From positions 248,001 through 312,000 of the forward strand of contig NC_065556.1 of the NCBI RefSeq assembly GCF_022605725.1: a DNA stretch of 64,000 bases, in the 5' to 3' direction. Shown in pieces: positions 11,155 through 23,099 of the stretch. Made by a program: the position numbers and the translations under genes. How positions within the stretch are numbered: position 1 is the stretch's first letter; each line of letters starts with the position of its first letter. The notes beneath the pieces are model-generated. The model was not told where the DNA came from. It saw only the letters and a list, made by a program, of their open reading frames with translations, and searched no databases. The DNA comes from Anthonomus grandis grandis. Taxonomy: Eukaryota; Arthropoda; Insecta; Coleoptera; Curculionidae.

Positions 11155-11990
11155 TTATAATTTATTATAGATTAATGATCTATAATAGTTTTTTACTATT
11201 CTTAGGGGTAAGATCTTAGATCTATCGAAGGCAAAGTTAAAATTTTGTAACTTAGAAAATATGGGCGACAAGATCTTATCTGCGATATTCCTACTAAACA
11301 ATGAATTCAACGCTTTTGGTATAAAAATATTATTTGAATGTAAGTTGGAACTCCTCATAATTGAGCACCATACCTTAACCGTGATTGGATAAAGGCATAG
11401 TAAGCTCGCAGAAGATGGCTCTCAGTTAAAATTGGCTTTAGGTTTTTGATAGCATCACAGCAACTACATGACTTTGTACAAAAGAATGTGCCATGCTCCT
11501 CCCATGAAAGGACATCCAGTAAAATTCCCAAAAAAATTACTAAATTTTGTTTTTTTTTAGGTGAAATACTATGTAACGGTTTTTTCAAAATTCAAAACCA
11601 TTTTGTTCGAAATAAACTAATCAATCAGTTCTTATTCAGAGCTAAATTAGAGACAGATTTTATAAAATTATCTTGATTGAGCCGAACATGACTAAAACCA
11701 TCATCAGCAAATGATGTTATACTGTTATATACATCAGTATCCATTAAAAGCGGAATAACGAATGTCAAAAATTACCCAATAATGGATCCTTCAGGAATCC
11801 CTAATTTGACATCCAATGAAATTGATGGCTGAAAGCTTTCGGTACTGTCCGTAGTCTTTACAAACTGCTTTCTATTACACATAAAGGATTCAAAATATTT
11901 AAGTACCGTACCATCAATACCAATAAATTTAATTTTTTAAAGCAAAGGGTATGATCTACGCAGTCGAAGTAAGCACCATTGGCATAGAAA
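11155..11990 (-). pseudogene. LINE reverse-transcriptase C-terminal relic
   Basis: The minus strand from 11990 reads AYFDCVDHT, then LGIPEGSIIG, then SFADDG (11700-11716, the RT active-site block), all with stops. It continues through 11588-11355 (SCCDAIKNLKPILTESHLLRAYYAFIQSRLRYGAQL, split here as key blocks KNLKP, LLRAYY and SRLRYG) into 11358-11155, the post-RT tail. The order is correct for a jockey-like ORF2 but frames change several times. It ends near TTATAGAT-rich 3' sequence. Dead copy. Confidence 0.7.
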
Positions 11991-12877
11991 TTTGCTCGTA
12001 AGACGGTACCTCCACATCTTATGTTTCCGGACTATCCGGAGTGCCATTGGTGGGGAAAGGACAAAAACCCGTAAACCACATCATAGAAGAATGTGCTGCA
12101 CTCACACGAGCGAGGTTAAAAAAAGAGGTTTGTGCGAAACTATTCGAGAATGTGTAAAATTTCTTAAAGGAATTTTGCTGAACACATAAGTTTTCTGACT
12201 TTGAATCCTTTTTTACTGTAATGATTGTCAGCGCCGCAAATACCAGCTATTCTTGGGCACTCTGGAGTCTGGAGTGACGCAAGTAGGCACACCTTTCCAC
12301 AACATCTCTGAATACGCGTGGAAGGTTAGCGAATTTTTCGGAACCGTGGTTTGCCGAGTATATAAGAAGCCGCGTCGTCACTGGAAAGCCATTTCAAGTT
12401 CAGATCGGTATATTGGCGCGATATTTAATTCGGACATAATTAGTAATAAATAGATACGGTGTAAATAAATATTTCTAGTAGTCTTAAATGATCGTAATTT
12501 AATATTGTGACTGTGTAAGTAAATCAGTTGACTGTTTTTATGCATAGAGTATCTTAATCCACAGGAAACGTACGGTAAAAACTATAAAGGTACTATAATT
12601 CGTTGCTCTGAATTTATTCATCAAATTAAAATCTGCCAACATAACATCAAATCATTCAAATTCTCGCACACCAAATTAAACCCAATAAATCATAAAAATG
12701 TATTTTCTAGATTATCGCAGATGCCTAGCCCTGCTTTTACAAATTCTTTACATGATCAAATGATCCTAAACCCTATCGCGTATTTTCGACTCCTCCCAGT
12801 CCAACCGTCAACATCATCATTGTTGTTTCTAAAACAAAAATAAGGACCAGTCAGTCAGACTTTAAGGCACCTTAACG
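11991..12877. other. No gene; possible LTR or promoter-like fragment at about 12253-12470
   Basis: A TATATAAG box at 12359-12366 is followed by a GC-richer stretch with a CAGTTC-like initiator context and then AT-rich sequence with AATAAA at about 12467. This resembles the U3-R layout of an LTR retrotransposon, but no terminal repeat pair or gag/pol was found. Confidence 0.3.
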
Positions 12878-15800
12878 TCAACAGATGGCGGGGATATTTC
12901 CGTTGCCGTTACGTCTTTTCGGTTTCATTCCGGGAGGGTGATTATAGCAGTGCGCTTTGCAAGGATCGTCGTACTTGCACTCGCCGTCTTTCGATTTCCA
13001 ATGTTTACAACAGGGACGTCGGCAGGGCCCTGGTTCGTATTTACTTACTTTTTTTTTCGGTTTCGGTGGACACGGCTGAATCTGGGCGCACCACACGCCG
13101 CAAGGGTGACAACCCGCAGGAGGACTCAGTTTCATGGCACATGGTTTAAAACCTGGAAAACAAATTCAAACTAAAAAAATGCTTTTGTTTTCAGAGAAAA
13201 TGCGATTCGGTTGGCTTTCAATGCTTTTTTACTATGTAACGATGTTTACTTACTTATATCCCTTTTCAATAATAGTCAAAAATGCTACAGTATATACAAG
13301 AGCCATAAAAAAGTAGTTTGGGATAGGATATCGATGGTCGAAAGTGCCTCGTATCCAAAATATAAAAAGTTGAAATTTTTCAAAAAAATCTGTTTTTTCC
13401 CTCTGTATTAAAAACACTTTAAGTGATTTAAATTAATTTTTTTAGGTTTTAAATGATAGGCAATGTGAGGCAACTTTTTGAGGAATTGCAAATAATTTGA
13501 CTTGTCCAAGGACAGACTTTGCACGTTAAATTTTGACGGCAGCGAATGTGGTCTTTATCCCCAAAGCGGCAAAAAGGACTTCAGCCTGGTCAAGTCTTAT
13601 AGGCCCATCAGTTTAACGTCCTTTCTAATAAAAACCTTACTATCGATAAACATTTAACTAAGATGATTCTGAAAGCAAATCCATTGCATAAAAATCAACA
13701 CGCGTACACAAAAAGTCGGTCTACTGAGACTGCTCTACATGCCGAGGTTGAAAAAGCAGAGAGAGCTATCAACAATAAGAAGGTTGCATTAGCACTCTTC
13801 TTTGACATTGAAAGAACCTTTGATAAGACAAAGACCAGTCAGATCTGCGAGACTCTACAGACTAGGAGCACACCGACTTCATTGGTCTGTTGGGTCAGAT
13901 TAGGGCTGCGAGAAAGGACAACTCAGCTTTGGGGGATCACCGGGCAGAGATCGGGGTGGGTGCCCGCAAGGAAGTTGCCTATCGCCAAAGCTTTGGTGTC
14001 TGGTCATGGAGCGTCTCGACTCTCGAGGTCTCCTAAGACAGCTTGAGCAGGAACGGTTCTATGCGCAGGCTTATGCTGAATGATGGCCTGGTTATATTAA
14101 CAGGCAAACTCATTGAGGTAGTGTGTGATCGCATGCAAAGCGGATGCAAGTACTCTCTGCCAATCCTGACAAAATAGACCTCATACTTTTCACGAAAAGG
14201 AGAAATCTTGCAGGACTAAGGCCGCCGTTAATGTACCAGAAACCTCTGCACATCAGGCAAGAGGTCAAGTACCTAGGCGTATACCTGGACAGCAAGCTAA
14301 CGTGTAGTAAACATGTCACCGAGGCAGTCAACAAAGGAATGGCTATCTTGTGGCAACTGCAAAGGGTAGTTGGCAGGAAGTAGGGTATAAAGCCCAACAT
14401 CCTGAATTGGATGTATACTGCTATGATCAGACCTAGAGTGGTGTACGGCTCGGTGGTCTGGTGGACGGCAACAAACAAGTCCTTAAATGCTCAAAAATTA
14501 GCTAGACTGCAAAGGCTGGCTGGTCTCGGCACTACAGGTGTGGTGAGAACCACACCAGATGCAGCACTTAACATCGTCCTGGTCTTGCCGCTGTGGAACT
14601 CCCGCTGTGGATTCAGAGGAAGGCGCTAGCAACATGTACTTTGTACAAGCTACTATGTAAGGATGAAGAATAGCGTCACAAGGCACCTATCACCAAACTG
14701 GTAGAGAAGGAAATGCCAATTCTGCTGCACCTCAATGCAAAGCCAGAGGACACTGTGTGGTTAGGAGGTTCGTTTAAGGTTGACATAGCAAGCAGGGAAG
14801 AATGGTCTAACATAGAGGCTCGACTTCGAAAGGATTTGCAAATATGGTACACAGACGGTTCAAGAATGGATCACACAGGATTGTCAGAAGCTGGAGTGTA
14901 TCGTAGCAGTACGGATCGAGAACAAGTTTTCAGTTTTCCTTTTTTGAACGCCATTCTCAAGGTGGCCATCATGGAAGAAGTCAAAGACCAGGAGACTGAA
15001 ATAATCATTTACTCCAAAAGCTAGGCTGCGTTAAAAGTTATCCAAGCACCCAAGAACAGCTCCAAACTGGTCCAAGAATGCAGAGATGCGCTGGATACAT
15101 TGGGTAGGAGGAAGACGGTTCAAGTATGTTGGGTTCCCGGACACATCGAAGTGGAGAGCAATAAGCGGGTGAACGAGTTCGCGAGGCTCGGATCAGCTCT
15201 TCTACCAATTGCCCCGAATCCTATCTTGGACTAAGTAAAAGACACATTTCCCATAGATTTTAGACGACCGGGCATGGGAAAGGACCAAGAAAAACTGGAA
15301 TAGGAACAGCGGTTGTCGACAGGCCAACGGCCTGCTATCAAATCCAACTAAAGCTAGAACAGCGTGGCTGCTGTCCCGGCACAGAGAGATTATAGTAGAC
15401 CTAACCGAAGTCCCAATAGGTCACTGCAGACTCAAACGATATCTGGATATCTGAGCCGTGGTGCCCAGCCCGCTGTGCCCTAGGTGTGGCCTGGCGAAGG
15501 AAACGGTATATCATTTTATAGGAGAATGCAAAGAATGGGTTAGGATCAGGAAGGGAACCATGAGTGCTTCGTTTCTGCCACGAAAGGAATTAGAGGACCT
15601 TAACTGGGAAGGCCTGCTCTCCTTCATTAGGAGAACGGATTGCCTGCTTAGGGAGACTGGAGAGGGTCGTCAGCGGTGATGACGGAGTTTCAAGGGTTGG
15701 CGGGAAAAGGACTTAAAAAATTACTTACCAGTAGGACATCCCTTATCCTCCTCCTCAACTGGCTTCTTTTTAGGACAACAAGGATTACTGCCGTCCGTGG

Positions 15801-16149
15801 TGACACCCTTGCACTTATCAGTCCTAGGGTCCGGGTGGGCATCGCTAGATCCTTGACTCTCGGCGTGCCAATCTATATTGTAATTGTTGTAAAAGTTTGC
15901 GTATCTTGTTCGTTCAGCTTCTTCTGGAGACATTTCGGGCTAAAATGAGAATACATTAGTTTTTCAACATTTTTAATAATATAAAAGTGTTGTCATACCT
16001 CGTGGTTCGATTGCACTGGGCATGGAAGACTCAACGGTTTTACCGGTTGAGGTACGGTTGGGGCCATGATGGGTGGCGGGCATACCATACAACAGGTGAC
16101 GCATGGTTCTGTTGTTGGAGGGCATACCACTTGTTGTTTGGCCCCGTTT
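12878..16149 (-). CDS. Cysteine/proline-rich multi-exon gene (5' exon missing)
   Basis: Three minus-strand exons join in perfect phase: A 16149-15999, B 15939-15729 and C 13152-12878 with TGA at 12880-12878. All have GT-AG borders (donors GTATGA and GTAAGT; acceptors TTTCAG, TTTTAG and TTCCAG). Exon A gives 50 residues with CPPTTEPCVTCCMVCPPP. Exon B gives 70 residues, MSPEEAERTRYANFYNNYNI then DKCKGV and NPCCPKKK. Exon C gives 90 residues with many Cys: GCHPCGVWCAQIQPCPP, GPCRRPCCKHW, CKAHCYNHPPG. The first nucleotide of exon A completes a codon, so at least one upstream exon with the start codon exists and was not located. No signal peptide or known domain is seen. Such Cys/Pro-rich proteins are often structural or sperm-specific in insects, but that is only a guess. 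The B-C intron (15728-13153) holds a plus-strand LINE relic. Confidence 0.8.
13530..15690 (+). pseudogene. LINE with RT, RNase H and C-terminal zinc motif, in the intron of the Cys-rich gene
   Basis: From about 13530 the sequence reads SLVKSYRPISLTSFLIKTL (RT fingers), then AYTKSRSTETALH and ALFFDIERTFD (13663-14046). The RT tail follows with KYLGVYLDSKL and IRPRVVYGSVVWW (14144-14629). An RNase H domain begins LQIWYTDGSRMDHTG (catalytic Asp present) and ends VCWVPGHIEVESNKRVNEFA, with an in-frame stop between. A Cys motif CPRCGLAKETVYHFIGEC closes the ORF at 15458-15679. RNase H after RT points to the I/LOA side of LINEs (established knowledge). The YADD block is lost and frames shift, so it is dead. 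It lies wholly within an intron on the opposite strand to the host gene. Confidence 0.8.
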
Positions 16150-18600
16150 CTGAAATATTTGTGAAATTTGTTGATTTTTTTTTTTGTACAAATATAAACG
16201 GAATAAACGATATACTTGTGTGAAGATATGGTGCCTATAAGAAAAAGACTGCGATAACGTATAACAATAAAAATGTTAGTAGTTTAAAATTAAAGAGAGT
16301 AATATCTCAATTGCAACATAAAATAAGCAAATCGTTAGCTTGCTAATCGTTAAAGTTGTTGGCGGTAGTGGGTCCACCACTTGCAGAATATTCTAACCCA
16401 TCTAGACAAAATGAAAATCCTCATGTCCAATCGAGATTTCTTGCGACGTTTTCCACGGATGTCCAGAATAATGGGTAGCGAAGTAGTTTTATAGCGAGTA
16501 GCTTTTCGTTTTCCTTTAACTAGTTAACACATGGTTATTCTTTGTTCTTTCCTTTCATTTAAAATACTTTCCCAAGCTCAATTCGCTACACAAAGCTTTG
16601 ATAGTAGGCTATATATAGGTCACAAAAAAGAGCGCAGAAGTTGGATTGAATAGCCAATGTAAGCTGGTAATAAGCTTACATTATAACCGTTTTCCTGAAC
16701 AGAGAATACACGAATAAGAGAAAGATATAATATTATCGAGTTTTGATTGGCGTAATATACACGTCTTGCCAATTGAAGCCTTGGTTGCGGAAGTCGTAAG
16801 CGGAATCAGATAGCGTTTCTTCTAATTTCTTCTCTACTAACTAGAACTCCCAAATTAAACGCAATCAGGGCCGAAATAAAGAAAGCTACGAGGTCGGTTA
16901 AATTGAGGCAAAATTGCGCAATTTGGTGCTCACTAAAACGCCCTTTTGAAATTTCAAAAATTCCGAATAGTTCCGAAGATATTTGGAAAAAAACGAATAT
17001 TCCCGATTTCATTTTTATTTTTTTACGACTCTATTTGAATAGATATAACAAAATAAATTACTCATTCTCATTGCTACTTTTTTTTTTCTTTCATTTGGTT
17101 TTTTTTTTAAGAGCCCGTTAATGTTCCTAAACCAATGATGTATCGCAATTATTCAAAAATTTTATGTTAATGGATATATGTTGATGGATATATTTAAGGA
17201 CTCATGTGTTAAAGAGAAAGAAAAAAAAATTATTTGTAATAGTAAAAAAATATAAAATATAAATATATTTTTAAAATCCGTAATAAAAAATCCAGGACCG
17301 TATTTAAAAAAACAAACTTGATGATGACAGCTCAAATACGAAACGCCGGTTTGAAAATCTGACGACACCATTTTGTTTAGAAAAAGACGAAGACAGAGAG
17401 ATACGAGGGAAAGAAAGAAATAAAAAAGTGTGAACTAAGAATAATTTTACATATACAGGGTGAGTCATTAAAAGTACCCTATATATCACATCATTAGCCG
17501 ACTCGGTAGAGAAAGCTTTATTTTGGTCTTAGTTTGACGTATACCGTTCTATCTATTTTCCTATTGACTATGAGATATATTACAATAAAAATAGATATTT
17601 CAAAACAAAAATGTCAACAATTGATATATGAGGTATCACAGTATTCAAAATGCCAAATTCCCAAAATGCAATATCCAAAATTTAATAGCGCATTCTATGT
17701 TCAGAATAAGCCTTAATTTTCTTTATAGACCTATATCGAGAAATATTTCGTTTTAGTATGTATGCTTTGTTAAAGTATCAAATTTTATGGACGCCTTTGG
17801 AATGACAAAAGGCATTTTTTGATCTGGAATATTTTTTAAATTTTAATCAGTGGTGTATGTACGAGATTTTTAATTGAATATTCCTAAAAAAAAACTAATA
17901 CGCCACTGCTTTTTCTAAAAACAAAAATTATTTCTCAAATCCTCATTTAATTTGAAATAAATTTGATTCCTTGCTTTTTTCTTTTATAAAATTGATTAAT
18001 CAATGAATTTTGTCCGTTGGAGGTACTGACAAGAATCAGAAGTTCACAGAAGGATTCTGATGAATTTCTAGAGCCTCACCCAGAGTTATCAGAGGCCAAA
18101 GAACTTGAAAATGCTAACGAGTTTTTTGGCTTCACGTAGAACTAAGTGTGGGTCTCGTCTCATCTTTCTATGAAGAAAATAATGAATTTCTTTGCAGAAC
18201 ACACGTGATTTTTATTTTTGTATTTAAAAACCTTGCATTGTACGAATAGAATACAATAGTCCATATTTATAAAAAAGTTTTACCTTTTGCTTTCAAAAAA
18301 TAAAGCAATTCCTTCAAAGTATATGGATAAAAAAAAGTGAAGGAAAAGGTCTCGCTTCTGTAAAGTAAAAGGTGTTAACTTTTTCTTATTTATAAAAAGA
18401 AGCATTTGTTTAAAAACTAAAGGATTTGCTTGTAAAAAAAGGAATCTAGGGTACAGCAACTTTTCTCATTTTATCATTAGTTGTCGCATCTTAGATCTTG
18501 CTTAAAATTTGTGCATTTTCGTTTAATAAAATCTATTTGTTTGTTTAAATGATTGCTTGTTTAAGTGATCTTTGGTTAATTAGTCGCAGTATTGTGTTAG
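16150..18600. other. No gene recognised
   Basis: AT-rich sequence upstream of exon A of the Cys-rich gene; its missing first exon may lie here. Two small structures are visible: a 10-bp-arm hairpin at 16656-16682 (AATGTAAGCT...AGCTTACATT) and a mariner-like terminus at about 17457 (ACAGGGTGAGTCATTAAAAG). Confidence 0.35.
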
Positions 18601-18639
18601 TTATGGCTAATGTGGTGAATTTACGTACAAGAAAATACT

Positions 18640-19150
18640 ACAAACCAAGACGTACACACCTCGTGAGTCAGATTTCAAGACATTGTTTAGATTTGAGAAG
18701 GAAAATGTAGTGTGGTTGGCAAATTACTTTCTTGGCATGAATTTTGAAACTCGTGCAGCAGCTCAGTCACATGTACAGAAAATGAAAATATTTCTGCGGT
18801 ATTGTGCGAACCTTGGATTTCAGAGCGGAATAGATGAAGAATTGGCATGTTCGCATCCCACAGTGTCCAGAATATTTCATGACGTGCTATAACGAATTGT
18901 ACAACAAGCCGGCGAATTTATCAGATTTCCAAATACAGAAAATCAAATTATGCAGGCCACAGAGAAATAGTTGACCAGGTTCCATTTTCTCACAGCTATT
19001 GTAGTTATCGACTGCACGTTTATTTCTTCTTGGTGGAAAACCAGCCCGATTTGGAGACGAATATGTAAATCGAAAAGGTTTTGCCAGTATTAATGTACAG
19101 GTTACATGCGACCAGAATTCTGTTATAACTAGTATAGATGCAAGTTAGCC
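18640..19150 (+). pseudogene. PIF/Harbinger transposase relic A (N-terminal half)
   Basis: The frame 18683-18892 reads FRFEKENVVWLANYFLG, SHVQKMKIFLRYCAN and SHPTVSRIFHDVL, the helix-turn-helix N-terminus of HARBI1-like transposases. It continues with stops as VVIDCTFI (first catalytic Asp region) and PARFGDEYVNRKGFASINVQV, and then ends abruptly near 19150. The remaining DDE region of this copy is absent. A different Harbinger relic starts about 90 bp later. Confidence 0.75.
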
Positions 19151-19234
19151 TAAAAGGTAGGTATATAAAAAAATCAATAAAGTTCTGTGTAATTTTACAT
19201 TATATATTGGGTATATAAATATAAGGGTATTGGG

Positions 19235-20470
19235 TATATAAATACGAAGGCTACCTCGAAGTTACTGTACCACTGTACAATAACGAGGAATTTGTTGAGC
19301 ATTTTCGAGTTAGCAGACAAGTGGCTCAACATATTGACCATAAATTTGAATAAGGTGAGTTTTTTAAGTCACAATCTGGTGGAAATGGCAAGCTATCAAT
19401 CTATGCACAAACATATTTTTTTTGTGATTTGCTGGTCATGAAGCTTCTTCATTTAGAGATGTCGGAGATAGATTTGACATCACAATTAGCTGTCTTTTTT
19501 ACGTCCTTTAAAGGATGATACATTTCCTAGTAGTAGTATGTCACCAAATGGCCATCTGATCTTGAAAAGACAACTATTGAACAACGTTTCAGAGAAAATG
19601 GATTCCCAGGGGCCATTGATGGTACTCATATAAAGATTGATAAGCCTTAGAATGACCCAGACTCATATTTAAATAGAAAGAATTTTTACTCCATCCAGGT
19701 CAGTTAAATAAGAGATACCTATCTGTTTTTGAAGGATAAGAGATACTTATCTGTTTTTCAAGAGATACCTATTTATAGTTTTTACTGAGTTTTACCACTT
19801 AAAGCTCTAGCATTTTTTGATTAATATAATTTTGGAATATTAAGTTTGAAGATTCTATTTTTTAACCTAAACAACTATTTCGTTCACTCAACGTTTTAAT
19901 ATTATTTTCAAATGCAAGTGGTTCGTGATCATGATTTATTGATACGGGATATTTTTGTTGGATATCCTGGCTCTGTTCATGATAGCAGAGTTTTTAAAAC
20001 TTTTCCTCTATGTGCGGAATTGGTAGAGGTGTCAAGATTTTTATTTACTGGGCGACAGTGGCTGTCCCTGTGTAAAAAAATCTTTTAACTCCATATAAAG
20101 ATAGAGGAAACTTTACAGCCATAGAGAAAAAACTTTAATTTAAAGCTATCAACAAATCGATATCTCATTGATCATTGTTTAGGCTTGGTGAAGCAAAAAT
20201 GGTGACAACTAACGGTACCATATCAAATTAAACACAATTGATAATATAGTGCACTTTATTCGGGCTTGCTGTGTACTACACAATTTATCTCTAATAGGAA
20301 AAAATTTAATTGCCGAAGCTGAAGTAAACATAGAACTACCTTTACCCCCAACGGTGCCTGACAAGATATTAATTATCGAAACACAGAAATTTTCTTGCTA
20401 GACAAGTTTTAAGACATGATTTAATGTTTGTGTCATCTTTATTATATAATGAAGATATTTTATTTACTGA
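19235..20470 (+). pseudogene. PIF/Harbinger transposase relic B
   Basis: This copy has its own N-terminal block (YNNEEFVEHFRVSRQVAQHI), then SQSGGNGKLS, then GAIDGTHIKIDKP with the first catalytic Asp near 19618. SYLNRKNFYSIQV comes next, then after non-coding sequence VRDHDLLIRDIFVGYPGSVH with DSRVF (second Asp region, about 19921-20000). A late CCVLHNLSLIGKNLIAEAEV segment near 20270-20330 ends the match. Stops and frameshifts occur throughout. Sequence differs clearly from relic A, so these are two families side by side, not a duplication. Confidence 0.7.
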
Positions 20471-20479
20471 AGGTCGCTA

Positions 20480-22821
20480 ACCGGCGAGTTCGCGAGTCTC
20501 CTAGATCTGGTCTTGGCTTCAGACCCTGACTCGTACACTGTATCAGTACATGCCCCCTAGGAACATCGACATACATACATTTGTGAACATATCACAAATT
20601 GATAACAGTCTCTTGCCAGTTGGAGGTTAAAACGCAGGATCCTCCGATGCCGCGGAAGGTATGGCACTATAAATCAGCAGAGTGGAACCATCTTCGAGAA
20701 TTTTATCGCTCATTCCCTCGGAAAGAAGTCTGCTTTAGAACCAATAACATCTCAGAATGTGCAAACCAAATTACAGAGACGATCTTGGCAGGAATGGAAG
20801 CTTATATCCCTTTTTCTACTAAATGCGGATTAAACAACAAGCAATGGTTCAACCTGAATTGCAAAAAGGCAGTAAACACTAAAAACGCAGCATATCGCAA
20901 ATGGCGTCAACATCCTTCCATCGAAAATCGGAGGAACTTTTTAGCCTCCAGAAATAGCTGCAAGCGAATTATTCATGAATGCAAAGAGAGTCACGATCAA
21001 GATCACGAAGACAACGACAGGATCAAAAACAAACTTCTAAACTGCCCAAATGGAACAAGATCTTTCTGGTCGGTATTGAAAGCCGTTAGTCAAAGATTTG
21101 CTAAGTCGGCCTTGCCACCCCTAATAGCAGATGATGGTTCTATCGCGGTAACAGCAAGGGAAAAAGCCAACTTACTGGGTAAACTCTTCGCGTCCAATTC
21201 TACTCTGCACTCGCATGGCAAAACACCGCCATATTTGTCAAGGGTGAATTCATCGATGGGAGAAATTTCGTTTCTCCAACTAATTATAAATAAAATTCTT
21301 AAGAGCGTAGACACCAACAAAGCTTCTGGACCCGATGGAATTCCAGCCCTAATACTAAAACGTTATGCGGACGAATTGACTCCTCCCTTATGTAGACTAT
21401 TCACGGCATCGTATAAGCAGGGCCAATTTCCAACAAGCTGGAAAACTGCTCGATTGCAAGCTGTACCCAAAAAGGGTAAGAAGACGATGCCCTCCAATTA
21501 CCGCCCGATTACACTAGTTCCAGTAATATCGAAGATTATGGAGAAAGCAGTCAACCAACAACTGTTAAGATATCTGGAATCATCTGGACTAATCAGCGAT
21601 CATCAATACGGCTTCCGAAAGCTTAGATCCACCGGCGATCTTCTGGCCTAAGTCACACACTTGTGGACGGAGGCCATGGAGAAGCACGGCGAGTCCCGCT
21701 CAGTCGCTCTTGACATTTCCAAGGCATTTGTCAGAGTGTGGCATGAGGGACTACTAACCAAACTCTCCTCAATCGGCATACAAAACTCATTAGTAGCCGT
21801 CGATGGATACCTCTCCGAAAAATTTAATATTAACGCTGGAGTCCCTCAAGGATGCATTCTATCTCCCACCCTTTTCTTGATATATATCAACGATTTGCTA
21901 GGAACCACTGTCAATCCAATCTACAGCTTTGCGGACGATAGCACACTTATTTCCACATTTAAGTCCGCCAAACCAACGACAGCCGCAAGTTCTCAGAATC
22001 TTAGGCAGCAACAAGTAGCTTCAACCAACAACGATATTAGAACAATCTTGGAGTAAGGCGATAACAATTTGGTGAATTGTAACGCTGAAAAAACGCAGGC
22101 TGCAGTATTTACGATGAAGACTAACCTTGGTGGCCCGGAGCTGGTTATTGCAGGGAACACATTGCCAATGAAATCATCTTTACATCTTCTAGGAGTCAAG
22201 TTCACCAACAGTGTGTCCTGGCATGACCACGTTGCCGAGGTCGCCAGGGCGGCTTCCAAAAAACTCGGAGTGCTTTTCAAAACGAAAAAACTGTATACAC
22301 CAGAACAGTTGCTGACTCTTTATAAGGCTCGAATACGCCCTTCCCTCGAGTATTGCTCGCATGTCTGGAGCTCTGCACCCAAGCATAGTTTAAACCTGCT
22401 GGATTCTATACAGAAGAGAGCTATTCGTCTTATCGACAAACCAAAACTGACAAAGAGTCTGGATAGTCTGGAGCACAGGAGAAAGGTGGCTGATCTCTGT
22501 TTATTCTACCGTTATTATCACGGTAAGTGCTCCTCTGAGCTGGCAGGCCTGATTCCACCCAGGGCTGTTCCGGAAAGAAGGACGCGTCTAGCAGTTGCGG
22601 CTCATCAACATCGAGTCCACCTGCCTACCCCAAGGAGGTCGCTGTATCGGGACCTCTGGAGAACAACTTCTTTGTGAAACGGGCTTCCACCTCACATATT
22701 TCCCGACGCATACAACCTACAGCGATTCAAGATAAATGCCCACAAATATCTTCGCGCAAGCACCACTCCAAGAGTGACATAGCAGTTTCCTCTTGTGCTT
22801 GTGTTTACCATTAAAAAAAAA
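20480..22821 (+). pseudogene. 5'-truncated jockey/CR1-like LINE ORF2, nearly open
   Basis: The copy begins inside the endonuclease domain (LLDLVLASDPDSYTVSVHAP at about 20490-20550, split as LDLVLASDPD). It continues in one frame from 20599 to 22677 with only two stops, TAA at 21649-21651 and TAA at 22054-22056. A third stop (TGA at 22675-22677) falls at a position usually Trp in NGLP. RT blocks in order: KASGPDGIPALILK, MPSNYRPITLVPVISKIMEK, DHQYGFRK, LDISKAFVRVWHEGLLTKL, AGVPQGCILSPTLF, SFADDS (active site intact near 21930), then LGVKFTNSVSWHDH and RPSLEYCSHVW. A poly-A-like run near 22811 marks the 3' end. Relatively young and 5'-truncated, as expected for target-primed insertion. Confidence 0.85.
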
Positions 22822-23099
22822 GGGTTGGGACTGTTGTATAGGAATTGATGTTTGAATATTTTCTTGGTTAGAAACTGTTGTTGATGGTAAAATAATAAAT
22901 GTTTGGACGCCTACAAATAACAATATGGGCTATTTAGAGAAAGTTTCTACAGCATAGTAGTAAAATTACCATTAACATCAATAGTATGCATTATAAAAAA
23001 TAATATTTATTACATTTTTAACACAGTCATAGGAAAAATAAAGGAAAGGAAGCTCCAACTAACCGTGCATAATTTGGTTTTAATCTTACTATCCACCGA

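Noticed and set aside
12253..12470. Solo LTR
   Set aside because: TATA box and poly-A-like signal are suggestive, but no terminal TG...CA repeat, target duplication or partner LTR was found.
15973..16191. 72-codon minus-strand frame at the exon A locus
   Set aside because: It reads exon A of the Cys-rich gene in the wrong phase; the frame joined by splice sites to exons B and C gives the coherent Cys-rich protein.
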